Assembly: GCF_037975245.1 (NCBI RefSeq)
Contig: NC_092576.1
Location: forward strand, 4,356,001-4,420,000
Direction: 5' to 3'
DNA length: 64,000 bases
Source: Apostichopus japonicus
Taxonomy: Eukaryota > Echinodermata > Holothuroidea > Aspidochirotida > Stichopodidae
Shown here: positions 38,501 through 49,639 of the stretch, one piece after another
Numbering within the stretch: the stretch's first letter is position 1
How the letters are laid out: the number at the start of each line of letters is the position of its first letter
Notes under the pieces: generated by a model
Databases searched by the model: none
What the model was told of the DNA's origin: nothing
The model's input: only the letters and a program-made list of their open reading frames with translations
Translations under genes and position numbers: made by a program

Positions 38501-41500
38501 ACAAATTTTACCATAACCAAAATCTGGGAGAATACATGGCACAGAATAGAAAAAAAAAAACCACCTAAGCATACTTCATGTGCAAAATTTGTCCAGTGGG
38601 GAGGAGGAACCCCACCCATGAGATCCCTCCCCCTGGGTGTGGACCACACTACTGCACAATCTGCCCGGCACTCAAATATTCCTGAGCACATCCCTGGAGA
38701 TGATGAAAATTTGTTGAGGGTACATCATAGCGGTTCATTTGTAATTGCATTAAGAGATCAACTCTTAATGTTTTGGGGGGACAGTGTGCGATATATCAGG
38801 AACACACTTAAGGTTAATTAAGTCTTCTCTGTTTAATATTATTTTTAACCATTAAATTTCCATTTTTTTTTTTTTTTTGTGTGTTAGGCTGACATGTCCA
38901 ACCAGTATTTCTATTCAACAAATCAACAACACAAAGGTCAGAAGAGACAGAGTGACCAAGGTCAAGGTCAGAGGAAACAGCACAGAAGGCCTGGTAAGTA
39001 TATTGACTTCAAATCCTCAAATCCGGAACATTTAAATGTTTCACTTTTGTGGTAGTAGACTGCGTAGTTTTGCACTAATTGATTGATAGTTACAGGAAAG
39101 GAATATTCTAGTGGCTGAAGTTGTTTGCTTAAAACTTATTGATTGGTAGTCACAGGAAAGGAATATTCTAGTGGCTGAAATTGTTTGCGTAACACTTATT
39201 GATTGATAGTTACAGGGAAGGAATATTCTAGTGGCTGAAGTTGTTTGCGTAACACCTATTGATTGATAGTTACAGGGAAGGAATATTCTAGTGGCTGAAG
39301 TTGTTTGCGTAACACTTATTGATTGGTAGTCACAGGGAAGGAATATTCCAGTGGCTGAAGTTGTTTGCTTAACACTTATAAATTGGTAATCACAGGGAAG
39401 GAATATTCCAGTGGCTGAAGTTGCTTGCTCCACATACAGCTTGTGATATAACAATGGTCAAATGAAGACGGATTTTTCATGGACTTCTGCATATCTTCAT
39501 TATCCATACTTGATTTCAATGAGGTCAAGTTACTATATATATAGGGTGGCAAGACCTCCCGCACGATGCCGGACATGCCATTTCATATCCGTCATTAACT
39601 CTTGCCAGACCCATGTATATCCGGCGTTTCTAACAAAAATAATTTGAAGGAAAAAACTAAACAATCTTATATTCACAATTATGAAACTCTATCGCTACAG
39701 ATATTTTAAAATTCTATTTGTACGATACGGTATGATACGGATAAAGAGTATACTGTACTGGTGTCAGCCATCTTTGATCTCGTCATTTATGGTTTTGCGG
39801 TTTCTTTGTCTATTTTTTTGGTTCATAGCACAACCGTCTGGTCCGTGTTGGTTCTGTTTGAGTAGTCCAGAGGTTGAGAAACACATGGTAGTCAGTGTAG
39901 GAACACATGTAAGTATGCTTGCTCTTTTAGACCCTACCAACTTTCTTCGTGTTTCTGGGAGAATCCTGGTCTTCAAAGCAATCTCACAATCTCCTGAAGT
40001 GACTTAACGTGAAAATCGATTGGACGTTAGATCTCAAAATTGGGATCAGAAATAGACAAAGGTATCATGTTTTTACCTGTGTCAGGAACATGTTGAAAAT
40101 TCACTTTGTCTTGGTGCGACAAGGGTGTAAAATGCTCCTGCCATTGTGTACAGTGTTACTGGGTATTGCAAGGTTGGGCAGGATTGGGGTAGAGCTGGGT
40201 GAGGTGGGGTGGGGGGGGGGAGTTGTGACGTCTGAGGGGCTTTGGATTCTATCAGGTGGAAGCAATCTTTTCAGGTTCATTGCTTTTTCTCACTTTTCAA
40301 ATCTTGTGAGTAAATGAACAATGAAATCCTGACGTTTAACAAACTTGAAAAATGCAAAGGTCTTGTAATTCTGTCGTCATTGGTTTCTTCTCCTGCAATA
40401 TAACTTCTTTCCATTTTTGAAACCTATTCAGACATATGTTGCTATAGCAAAGGGAGGTCTCGTACCAGATCATGTGTTAATCCTACCAATAGGACACTAC
40501 CAATCTACTGTAGAATTATCTCAGGTGAGTACCTTCTTCAACCATTTTGAGTCTGATTGGACCTCCGTGTTATCATTTACGTTAATAACTGCCACCACAT
40601 TACACCTCCCATACCCTCTTGTCAGAGCAACATCACTAGATACACTCTCATACTGTACAAAATCACTCATTGATGCATAAAAAGAAATGGAATGTCATTT
40701 GCACATAATGGAATGCCATTTGTGTATCTTTGTACCAGACTTCCTATGAATCTGTTGATGTTTTGGTGTCTTGTTTGTAGTTTAATACTCACACAGGGGC
40801 AGTGGCAGAGCTAAGGGTATTGGTCAGGAGGGGCGAAAATGGTCTGTAGGGGCGCTTTCGACACTATCTAAGCAGAGCGCCACCACAGGTTGGCGCATAG
40901 CGTACAGAAATTTCTTTGAGTAAAGATACTCCCTAGATCGCCGGAAGTGACCCTTTCCGGGCCTGGCTAATTTGCAGATAAACGAAGAATAAATAGGTGT
41001 CATCACCAAATTACACCAACAAAATGTGACAAATGTCAATAGGTAGATGAGAGCGCAATCAAAAAGTCAATAATTGCGAATAAGTAAAAAGTGTTAAAGA
41101 GCTGAAAAGGGCGCCAGCAGTCCATATGAGTCCGTCAGGGGGGGCTTCCGCCCCCTGACTGTATGGACGCTCCGCCACTGCACAGGGGCACATGCCGAGG
41201 ACCACCATACACCATCATATCTTAAGGTAGAGATTATAGCCATGTTACCATAGTGACTTCATTATGCAATGATCACAGAGTTAATATAAAGCAATGTTAA
41301 TTGATGACCAACTGTCTCTAGTTTGGAGGATTAATATATGAAGAGTAATCAGCTGGTAACGACAATTTGAGAATTAGGATATGATGAGTCATCTGGTGAT
41401 AACAATCAATTCTAGAATTGCTATGGACAACATCCTCTCCACCTCCAGCGAACTCAGTCAGCTAATGAACTGTGCACAAATCATATGCAATTATATATTG

Positions 41501-44500
41501 TTAGCAAAATGTGAACAATGATGTCAGATTGAGTGATAATGTTGCCATTTAACGATGGTGAATAACTATGTTTTGTCTAAGTAAATCATCAAAATTGAAA
41601 CTATTTGCCACAAACGTGGTGGATGTTAAGAAGATATAAATCTGGTACATACGTACATTGCTCCAATCGACAGGTGAGAACCAAGAAAAGGAATTTGGTT
41701 GAAATTAGAGTAAAGAAATCTAATTATTCTTTCTTTCTTTTTGGCCCACAGGAGATAGTCTTAGAACTGGAGCAGTACAAATCGTCGTTGAAGAAATATT
41801 TCCGATCTGTTGGAAAGAACTGTGTCGTCTTTGAAAGGAACTTCAAAACGTCACATTTGCAGCTGCAGGTTTGTGAACTTTCAAGCTGTAATACATTTTA
41901 TTATGTTATCTCATGAAAACCTAATATGAAAATGGAAATTTAATGAAATGCATCGGTTGGCTTCTGACTACTGTTCTTTTATTCGTTAAATCTTTTGTTT
42001 TATTTTTTTGACCCCACACCTGTTAGTTGTTCTCTTTGAATCATTACTTAGGTGGTGCCTGTTGATGATGTTGTAACAGACCTGTTAGTTGTTCTCTATG
42101 CATCATTACTTAGGTGGTGCCTGTTGATGATGTTGTAACATACCTGTTAGTTGTTCTCTTTGCATCATTACTTAGGTGGTGCCTGTTGATGATGTTGTAA
42201 CAGACCTGCTAGTTGTTCTCTTTGCATCATTACTAAGGTGGTGCCTGTTGATGATGTTGTAACAGACCTGTTAGTTGTTCTCTTTGCATCATTACTAAGG
42301 TGGTGCCTGTTGATGATGTTGTAACAGACCTGTTAGTTGTTCTCTTTGCATCATTACTTAGGTGGTGCCTGTTGATGATGTTGTAACAGACCTGTTAGTT
42401 GTTCTCTATGCATCATTACTTAGGTGGTGCCTGTTGATGATGTTGTAACAGACCTGTTAGTTGTTCTCTATGCATCATTACTTAGGTGGTGCCTGTTGAT
42501 GATGTTGTAACAGACCTGCTGTTAGTTGTTCTCTTTGCATCATTACTAAGGTGGTGCCTGTTGATGATGTTGTAACAGACCTGTTAGTTGTTCTCTTTGC
42601 ATCATTACTTAGGTGGTGCCTGTTGATGATGTTGTAACAGACCTGTTAGTTGTTCTCTATGCATCATTACTTAGGTGGTGCCTGTTGATGATGTTGTAAC
42701 AGACCTGTTAGTTGTTCTCTATGCATCATTACTTAGGTGGTGCCTGTTGATGATGTTGTAACAGACCTGCTGTTAGTTGTTCTCTTTGCATCATTACTTA
42801 GGTGGTGCCTGTTGATGATGTTGTAACAGACCTGTTAGTTGTTCTCTTTGCATCATTACTTAGGTGGTGCCTGTTGATGATGTTGTAACAGACCTGCTGT
42901 TAGTTGTTCTCTATGCATCATCACTTAGGTGGTGCCTGTTGATGATGTTGTAGCAGACCTGTTAGTTGTTCTCTTTGCATCATTACTTAGGTGGTGCCTG
43001 TTGATGATGTTGTAACAGACCTGTTAGTTGTTCTTTTTGCATCATTACTTAGGTGGTGCCTGTTGATGATGTTGTAACAGACCTGTTAGTTGTTCTCTTT
43101 GCATCATTACTTAGGTGGTGCCTGTTGATGATGTTGTAACAGACCTGTTAGTTGTTCTCTATGCATCATTACTTAGGTGGTGCCTGTTGATGATGTTGTA
43201 ACAGACCTGTTAGTTGTTCTCTATGCATCATTACTTAGGTGGTGCCTGTTGATGATGTTGTAACAGACCTGCTGTTAGTTGTTCTCTTTGCATCATTACT
43301 AAGGTGGTGCCTGTTGATGATGTTGTAACAGACCTGTTAGTTGTTCTCTTTGCATCATTACTTAGGTGGTGCCTGTTGATGATGTTGTAACAGACCTGTT
43401 AGTTGTTCTCTATGCATCATTACTTAGGTGGTGCCTGTTGATGATGTTGTAACAGACCTGTTAGTTGTTCTCTATGCATCATTACTTAGGTGGTGCCTGT
43501 TGATGATGTTGTAACAGACCTGCTGTTAGTTGTTCTCTTTGCATCATTACTTAGGTGGTGCCTGTTGATGATGTTGTAACAGACCTGTTAGTTGTTCTCT
43601 TTGCATCATTACTTAGGTGGTGCCTGTTGATGATGTTGTAACAGACCTGCTGTTAGTTGTTCTCTATGCATCATCACTTAGGTGGTGCCTGTTGATGATG
43701 TTGTAGCAGACCTGTTAGTTGTTCTCTTTGCATCATTACTTAGGTGGTGCCTGTTGATGATGTTGTAACAGACCTGTTAGTTGTTCTTTTTGCATCATTA
43801 CTTAGGTGGTGCCTGTTGATGATGTTGTAACAGACCTGTTAGTTGTTCTCTGTGCATCATTACTTAGGTGGTGCCTGTTGATGATGTTGTAACAGACCTG
43901 TTAGTTGTTCTCTTTGCATCATTACTTAGGTGGTGCCTGTTGATGATGTTGTAACAGACCTGTTAGTTGTTCTCTGTGCATCATTACTTAGGTGGTGCCT
44001 GTTGATGATGTTGTAACAGACCTGTTAGTTGTTCTCTATGCATCATTACTTAGGTGGTGCCTGTTGATGATGTTGTAACAGAGGACATTCTAGAAGAGTT
44101 TCAGAGATTGGCTGATGAACATAACATAGAATTGAACCAGATTCCTAGTCTCAGCGACCTCAAACAGGTTTGTAATATTAAGCATAATATATATTGGTTT
44201 TTGTAGTACTGTGACACTGGAAAACATACCAGCCATGGCCCACTAGGTACTGTGACACTGGTTCACATACCAGCCATGGCCCAGTAGGTACTGTGACATG
44301 GGTAACCCTACCAGCCATGACCCACTAGGAACTGTGACACTGGTACACCTACAAGCCATGGCCCACTAGGTACTGTGACACGGGTAACCCTACCAGCCAT
44401 GGACCACTAGGTACTGTGAAACTGGTACACCTACCAGCCATGGCCCACTAGGTACTGTGACACAGGTAACCCTACCAGCCATGGCCCAGTAGGTACTGTG

Positions 44501-45192
44501 ACAATGGTGAAAGTACTTGGTAGACTGAATGAAGGGTTACCATATATCTATGGTTGAAATGTGGAACACCACACATCACGGGGGAGGGATCTAAGAAGAA
44601 AACTGTTTTGTTAGTTTTGGAAGAATTTTTTTGACTTTTTAGAAGGCCTAACACCAAAATTGTTTAAAATAGTGAGCTTGACTTGGAAGAACTTCCAAAA
44701 TATGTTTCAAAAGGTCTCTTCTTCAGTAATTACAAAGATTTTTTGTATATATACTACTATTGATCACCTTGTTGTACTGGACCTTAAATATATAGGACCA
44801 GTGTGACATTGCCCTCTATTAATGTCTGCTGTGTCTGGAGAGCCCCCTCTTTATCTGAGTTGTCTCGTGCAAAACTACACTCCAGCGCGCCGTCTAAGGT
44901 CTGGTACAAAGTTATTACTGGTATCACACCCGGTATCCACAAAATCATACGGCCAACCCTTTCCTTTCAATATGCTTCGGCTTTTCTATGTAATAGTCTC
45001 CCAGAACATGTCAAATGTGCTCAATATGTTAATAACTTTAAAACTGTACTCAAGACTCATGTTTTCACGGTTGTAGTGTATTATATTTTGTGTACTTGTT
45101 TGTTTTGTGTACAGTGCATCGAGACTCTGCTGTATGTTGTTCTTCATAAGAACTTTTTTATTATTATGATTATTATGATTATTATGATTATG

Positions 45193-45224
<32 letters not shown>

Positions 45225-45225
45225 G

Positions 45226-45260
<35 letters not shown>

Positions 45261-45399
45261 GATTATTATTTTTATTATTATTATTATTATGATTATTATT
45301 ATGATTATTATTATTATTATGATTATTATTATGATTATTATTATTATTATTATTATTATTTTTATTTTTATTATTTTTATTATTATTATTATGATTATG

Positions 45400-45458
<59 letters not shown>

Positions 45459-45465
45459 GATTATT

Positions 45466-45496
<31 letters not shown>

Positions 45497-45534
45497 GTAT
45501 TATGATTATTATGATTATTATTATTATTATTATG

Positions 45535-45584
<50 letters not shown>

Positions 45585-45627
45585 GATTATTATTATGATT
45601 ATTATTATGATTATTATGATTATTATG

Positions 45628-45665
<38 letters not shown>

Positions 45666-47563
45666 GATTATTATCATTATTATCATTATTATGATTATTA
45701 TTATTATTATTATTATAATATGTTAATATTATAGATCTTTGGTCAAAGTGACATTCAGACACCAATAGTGGCATTTCTACAATGATCAGAACCCATTTTG
45801 TCATCCTTTTAGTCAGATGTGGTATTTCTTTGGTTGGCCCCTTGGTTGAATGTAAACTATGTAACAACAATGTTACCAAATGTAAATATCATCTGCAAGT
45901 TCTCCTCATTCCCTCTTACACAAACATACAACATTTGGGGGGGGGGGGGGGGGGGGTTAACATCATTTTATTTATTTCATTCATGTAAAGAAAGAGTAAA
46001 GGTTGGAAATTTCAAGCCCAGTTTGGTTCCATAGAATAAATGTGTTAATCATGAATGTTGTAGCGTCACATATATTAATCACTCTAAATCCAATTGACAG
46101 AGGTTCACTTCTCCTTGTACCCAACAGATCATCTCTGTCGGCGCTCCTTATTTTTACGTCGAGTTGGACAGCGGAGAGAAGCTCCTTCATCGGGTGAAGA
46201 AATTTTTCCCATTGCAGTTTGGCAGGTATTTGTCAATCAATCAATAGTCATAAGCCAAATTGGCCAGTTGACCTCCCCGAAGATTATAAACAATCTTAGG
46301 TTTGTAACCTTTTATAATGTTAATCCGGTGCCTGCCATCTTCGAGTAGCTGGGCTGCAGAATGGCCGGACCAATTGGTTAAATTGTCAATCCATCGTAAA
46401 TGCGGTCGGCCTGGCTTACGTTTGTAACCACAGGGTAGCCCACAGAATACAGCACATGTAAGGCCTCCACAATGTACATGTAAGGCCTCCACAACGTACA
46501 TGTAAGGCCTCCACAACGTACTGCATACAGGTATTTGTGCTCACATATAATACCAATTTGCAGATCTTTCCTTCCTTTTAACCCTTCCATTTTGAACCAA
46601 AAAAAAACAAGCTGTATTGACATGGATTCCACTGTCACCGAGGCAGACCTCGAGTTCTTCAATTGTAACAGGACCAGGTTGTGGCTAACTGGCTACAGAG
46701 CAAATTCAATAAACCGCACCGTTTTGGTCGTGGATCACTCGATTGATTTGAGTTTATGTCTCACAATATTTCATGGAGAGGACAAACTGAAAGATGCAAA
46801 ATAGTTTTGAAGAGAACAAGAGAATTGAGAACAACAAAACAGATGAACAGCACTGAGCAAATGTCCCATTACCCTAATGGAGGGCGGGATGGGTGGGGGA
46901 ATGGGTATGTGTTAAAATAGCACTCCACAAGTAATAAATCTGCTACCTTTAAGCGATGTTTGCCGTTTCTAATCCATTTAACGAAGAATATCATATGGTA
47001 GGTAAAAGGTTGAATTTCTATGGTCCATTGCCAACTTTACTACTAAGGCACATTATCTAGCCATTCGGTGAATGTTAATCTCAAATGTAGCACTAATAGT
47101 CTGCTTGAAATTCGAATGGGGGGGCGAATGGGGCGACCGCATATTTTTTTTTTATGATATCGCTAGTAATTTCAAAATAGAAAATGCTTAGATGCAACTT
47201 ACAAGGCCTGGGAAGTGCCATTTCCTGCGATCTGGGAGGCATTTTCTGCCAAAATTTTCTAGTACGCTTCGTGCCAACTCATGGTGGCGCTACGCTTAGA
47301 TAGTTTGCCTACAAGCTTTGCAACTCCCTTGGCAAATTCCTCGCTACCCGCCAATGTATTTTCATTCCTTTTTTCAGGTATTACTGTAACATTTTTCTAT
47401 TTTTTTTCATTCTTTTTTCAGGGAGGTTCTTGCAGGGAGGGCGCTCTTGAATATGCCGGACCGAGTAGACTGGAAGAATTGTAAGAGCAGTAAAGAAGAC
47501 GAAAAGAATATGGCCGATGAATTCAGATCAAGGTTTAAAAAGTTTGACCCAAATGCGATGTAG
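32562..47563 (+). CDS. CWF19L1: CWF19-like protein 1 homologue (14 exons, 523 aa)
   Basis: Exons: 32562-32584, 33467-33551, 34295-34379, 35220-35321, 36366-36574, 36927-37130, 38186-38299, 38888-38993, 39829-39908, 40432-40524, 41752-41868, 44054-44167, 46128-46225, 47422-47563. They total 1572 nt with every phase consistent; human CWF19L1 is 538 residues. Residues 1-236 form the metallophosphatase-like N-terminal region ([59 protein letters not shown]). A variable linker follows (about 240-309), then a HIT-like CwfJ_C_1 domain ([44 protein letters not shown]) and CwfJ_C_2 ([28 protein letters not shown]). Yeast and human relatives (Drn1, CWF19L1) associate with spliceosome or lariat-debranching machinery; that role here is inferred. 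Intron 11 contains the array of duplicated splice sites described separately. Confidence 0.95.
34658..35060. repeat. ACATACAAATAC-type microsatellite array in CWF19L1 intron 3
   Basis: About 400 bases of ATACAAATAC, ATATACCAAT and AAATAGAAAATACAT variants, arranged as an irregular higher-order repeat of roughly 65-75 bases. All six-frame open frames here ([11 protein letters not shown] and similar) are artefacts of the repeat. Confidence 0.95.
37653..38038. mobile_element. hAT-type MITE in CWF19L1 intron 6
   Basis: It begins CAGGGTTGTCCAACC, followed by TACGGCCCGCGGGCC, and ends GGCTGGACAATCCTG. It is flanked by an exact 8-bp duplication ATTTAAAG (37645-37652 and 38039-38046). This terminus style is shared with hAT/Charlie-type non-autonomous elements of other animals. 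It has no transposase. Confidence 0.92.
38385..38696. mobile_element. MITE with CAGGGATGTGCTCA termini in CWF19L1 intron 7
   Basis: It starts CAGGGATGTGCTCA and ends TGAGCACATCCCTG, a perfect 14-bp inverted terminal repeat. The interior has repeated GGGCGGCACCGGGCGG-type and GCCCAGCA words. No convincing target duplication is visible. Confidence 0.8.
39060..39440. repeat. 60-bp minisatellite in CWF19L1 intron 8
   Basis: About 6.5 copies of a 60-base unit with TTGATTGATAGTTACAGG, GAAGGAATATTCTAGTGGC and TGAAGTTGTTTGCGTAACAC. Because 60 is divisible by 3, a long reverse-strand frame ([17 protein letters not shown]-like) runs through it; it is not a gene. Confidence 0.93.
40800..41180. mobile_element. 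hAT-type MITE in CWF19L1 intron 10
   Basis: It starts CAGTGGCAGAGC and ends GCTCCGCCACTG, with an exact 8-bp duplication CACAGGGG on both sides (40792-40799 and 41181-41188). It includes a forward copy of the shared MITE core (about 40862-40970). Confidence 0.93.
42018..44053 (+). repeat. 62-bp minisatellite duplicating the 3' splice site and start of CWF19L1 exon 12
   Basis: Each unit holds GTGGTGCCTGTTGATGATGT, then TGTAACAGA (together the first 29 bases of exon 12), then a pyrimidine-rich stretch ending CATCATTACTTAG, which is the acceptor of exon 12. From the first GTGGTG at 42052 to the true exon at 44054 is 2002 bases: 26 units of 62 and 6 units of 65 (extra CTG). Units vary at CTCTTTG/CTCTATG/CTCTGTG, TACTTAG/TACTAAG and TTACTT/TCACTT. 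Every unit border is AG followed by GT. Confidence 0.97.
44205..44510. repeat. Minisatellite (about 45-bp unit) in CWF19L1 intron 12
   Basis: About seven copies of a unit with ACTAGGTACTGTGACACTGG and ACACCTACCAGCCATGGCCC, directly after exon 12. Confidence 0.93.
44820..45158 (+). mobile_element. Degenerate LINE 3' fragment (CR1/L2-like) in CWF19L1 intron 12
   Basis: The frame reads [20 protein letters not shown], then [18 protein letters not shown] and, further on, QCIETLLYV. This matches the typical C-terminal tail of CR1/L2-like reverse transcriptases (pattern: aromatic..W/C NSLP..., FK..LKTHLF). The rest of the element is missing. It leads straight into the ATT trinucleotide array, as expected if the array grew from the microsatellite 3' end of such a LINE. 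Confidence 0.75.
45159..45720. repeat. ATT/ATG trinucleotide array, about 560 bp
   Basis: Uninterrupted (TTA)n with scattered GAT, TTT and AGT variants. Open frames of poly-isoleucine (plus) and poly-asparagine (minus) cross it and are artefacts. It directly follows the LINE tail. Confidence 0.97.
46230..46440 (-). mobile_element. Degenerate LINE fragment (endonuclease-reverse transcriptase C-terminus)
   Basis: The minus-strand frame reads [20 protein letters not shown] followed by [15 protein letters not shown]. This is the characteristic C-terminal motif of many LINE open reading frames (basic GRP..RW.DN...W.G). It lies in CWF19L1 intron 13 and is short and inactive. A three-copy repeat of ACATGTAAGGCCTCCACAA follows at about 46452-46516. 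Confidence 0.65.
47137..47345. mobile_element. Degenerate MITE copy with shared core, CWF19L1 intron 13
   Basis: A reverse-strand copy of the shared MITE core lies at about 47189-47310, including TTTCTAGTACGCTTCG, ATGGTGGCGCTACGC and TTAGATAG. It most resembles the element at 8552-8848. It ends with CTTGGCAAATTCCTCGCTACC, resembling the left part of that element in reverse. No intact termini were found. It ends about 75 bases before exon 14. Confidence 0.7.
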
Positions 47564-47597
47564 AATTAGTGGAGGCGCACATGATAGTAACATAATG

Positions 47598-48177
47598 CAG
47601 GGTTCTGCCAAGGGTGGATTGAGTGCCGGCAGGACTATCTAAGCTGAGCGTACAAGAAAATTTTGGGTTTTGGAAACCCCCAGATGGCCGGAAACGGCCC
47701 TTCCCGAGTATTCTGAGCCACATGTAGACAGCTTTGAAATGAGATCTCATGTCTGGAATTTTTCATAATTAATGAAAAAAGTTAGGTGGTGCCTATTAAA
47801 TAAATCATTCAGGCTGAGATGATAATTTTAGATGGACAGTTATTTACGACAGTTATGATATACACACTGAGCGACTAACGCTGCTTCTCATGTATCGAGT
47901 AGTGAATACAAAATCTGAGTGTAATTTCATGTACAAATAAACAGTAAACTAGTGAATAACTCCGATCAACTGCGCGATATCATGCAGTGAACCTGCGAAC
48001 AGCGTTTATTACTGCAGTGTTACTGTACGTTCGACCCTCCGGCTATGGAGCTGTTTTTTGGAGTTCCTATCGAAAATAAGTGCCGGTCGGAAAAGTCACT
48101 CCGGCAGATTGTGGCGGTCGGTAGTTCAGCGTGCTGGTCGGGCCCGACCGGCGCCGACCGGCAGCGGCAGAACCCTG
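47598..48177. mobile_element. MITE just downstream of CWF19L1
   Basis: It starts CAGGGTTCTGCCAAGG and ends CGGCAGAACCCTG, inverted termini. ATAATG occurs on both sides, a possible target duplication. It contains a shortened forward copy of the shared core (about 47632-47725). It begins only 34 bases after the CWF19L1 stop codon and contains AATAAA at 47799-47804 and 47936-47941. Confidence 0.82.
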
Positions 48178-48727
48178 ATAATGTATCTGACCAGGCTATT
48201 CAGGCATACATCCCCAAGTGAGCATCATTGTCTTGGCAAAGGCAAACATACCTCAAGGAACATAAGCAGGAGTCTCCCCCCCCCAAAAAAAAAAGTATAT
48301 GTATGTTCATGGAGGAATAAAGGATATTTTGTACTTACAGAGTAACATGAGAGCAGGGGGGTGGGGGTGGGGATGGAGTGAACTCTCTTCCACCCTTATT
48401 TTTCATCTTTTTTTTCATTGAAGGTTCTCTGTTATGGACCGGTGTAGAGAGGATTGGAAAGGAAGTAATTTTATTAACTTATTTTTTTAACTTTCCAAAC
48501 TATATCTAGCTACTGATTTTATACAGTTCATTAAACATTCTATACTGAGCCAAACTGGTTACTGGCATGAGAAGTGATATTTTATTTTGTTATCCTAAGT
48601 TGATTTGTATGCTTAGGATTACTCAGTGGTGTCATAACTAAATCTAAAAACTGAATCTTGTAGACATTGATATATCTTCATGCTAAAGAAGACTGTCACA
48701 GCACAAGCTCTATTTGGCGTATGTTTT

Positions 48728-49040
48728 AGATCAACTCCCATTGGTATTAGTATGGGGTACAAGGCTGTAAACACAGGTCTGGTAGTATGGGGTACAAGGC
48801 GGTGAGCACAGGTTTGGTAGTATGGGGTACAAGGCTGTACGCACAGGTTTATGTACAATTCCCCTTGGCTTTAGTATGGAGTACAAGACTGTAAGTACAG
48901 GTTTGGTAATAGGGTAAAAGGCTGTAAACACAGGTCTGTTAGTATGGGGTACAAGGCTGTAAGCACAGGTATGGTAGTATGGGGTACAAGGCTGTAAGCA
49001 CAGGTATGGTAGTATGAGGTTCAAGGCTCTAAGCACTGCT
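48728..49040. repeat. Minisatellite, about 37-bp unit
   Basis: Repeated GTAGTATGGGGTACAAGGCT followed by GTAAGCACAGG with drift; about eight copies. Confidence 0.9.
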
Positions 49041-49174
49041 ATGGGTAGAAATTCCCTTGGTATGAGTACACGTTACAAAGCTCTAAGCACCAGTATCTTA
49101 TTCCCCTCAATTTCAGTACAGATACAAGGCTCTCAAGAGCACAAGTACTCAAAATAACTGAATGGCTACACCTC

Positions 49175-49375
49175 CATATTTGAGAGTACAAGTACAGGTA
49201 ACTATGCTGGAATCCAAATGCAGACTCACTACAGTACAAGTACAGGTAACTATGCTGGAATCCAAATACAGACTCACTACTGTACAAGTTCAAGTAACTA
49301 TGCTGTTATCCAAGTACAGACTCACTACAGTACAAGTACAGGTCACTATGCTGGAATCCCAAGTTGAGACTCACT
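49175..49375. repeat. Minisatellite, about 50-bp unit
   Basis: Four copies of a unit with GTACAAGTACAGGTAACTAT, GCTGGAATCCAA and CAGACTCACTAC. Confidence 0.9.
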
Positions 49376-49639
49376 ACAATACAAGGACACATTTTGTGAA
49401 ATGCTGTAACTGTTGTGTACTGAGGGTTTTGCTTACAATCACTATACTAACTTTTTTGTTTTTTTTAAGTTTATTGACCTATTATCATCAACTGAATGAA
49501 TGAATGAATGTACATTGTTTTTAATGAATGAATTTTTAATAAACTTGTGTTACTATGGTTGCCCTATTCAGTAAGTTATACTCTATGAACATGTCCTCCT
49601 GGTGTCTTGCATTTGAGGGAGTTCCTGAAGCCCCTGTGC

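Noticed and set aside
39041-39454. 137-codon minus frame with internal repeats
   Set aside because: A 60-bp minisatellite divisible by 3 keeps the frame open; no homology, and it lies inside a CWF19L1 intron.
42018-44053. CRISPR-like regular array
   Set aside because: No distinct spacers; units are tandem copies of an intron/exon border in a eukaryotic gene.
44986-45879. Poly-isoleucine and poly-asparagine frames of about 300 codons
   Set aside because: Produced by the ATT trinucleotide array.
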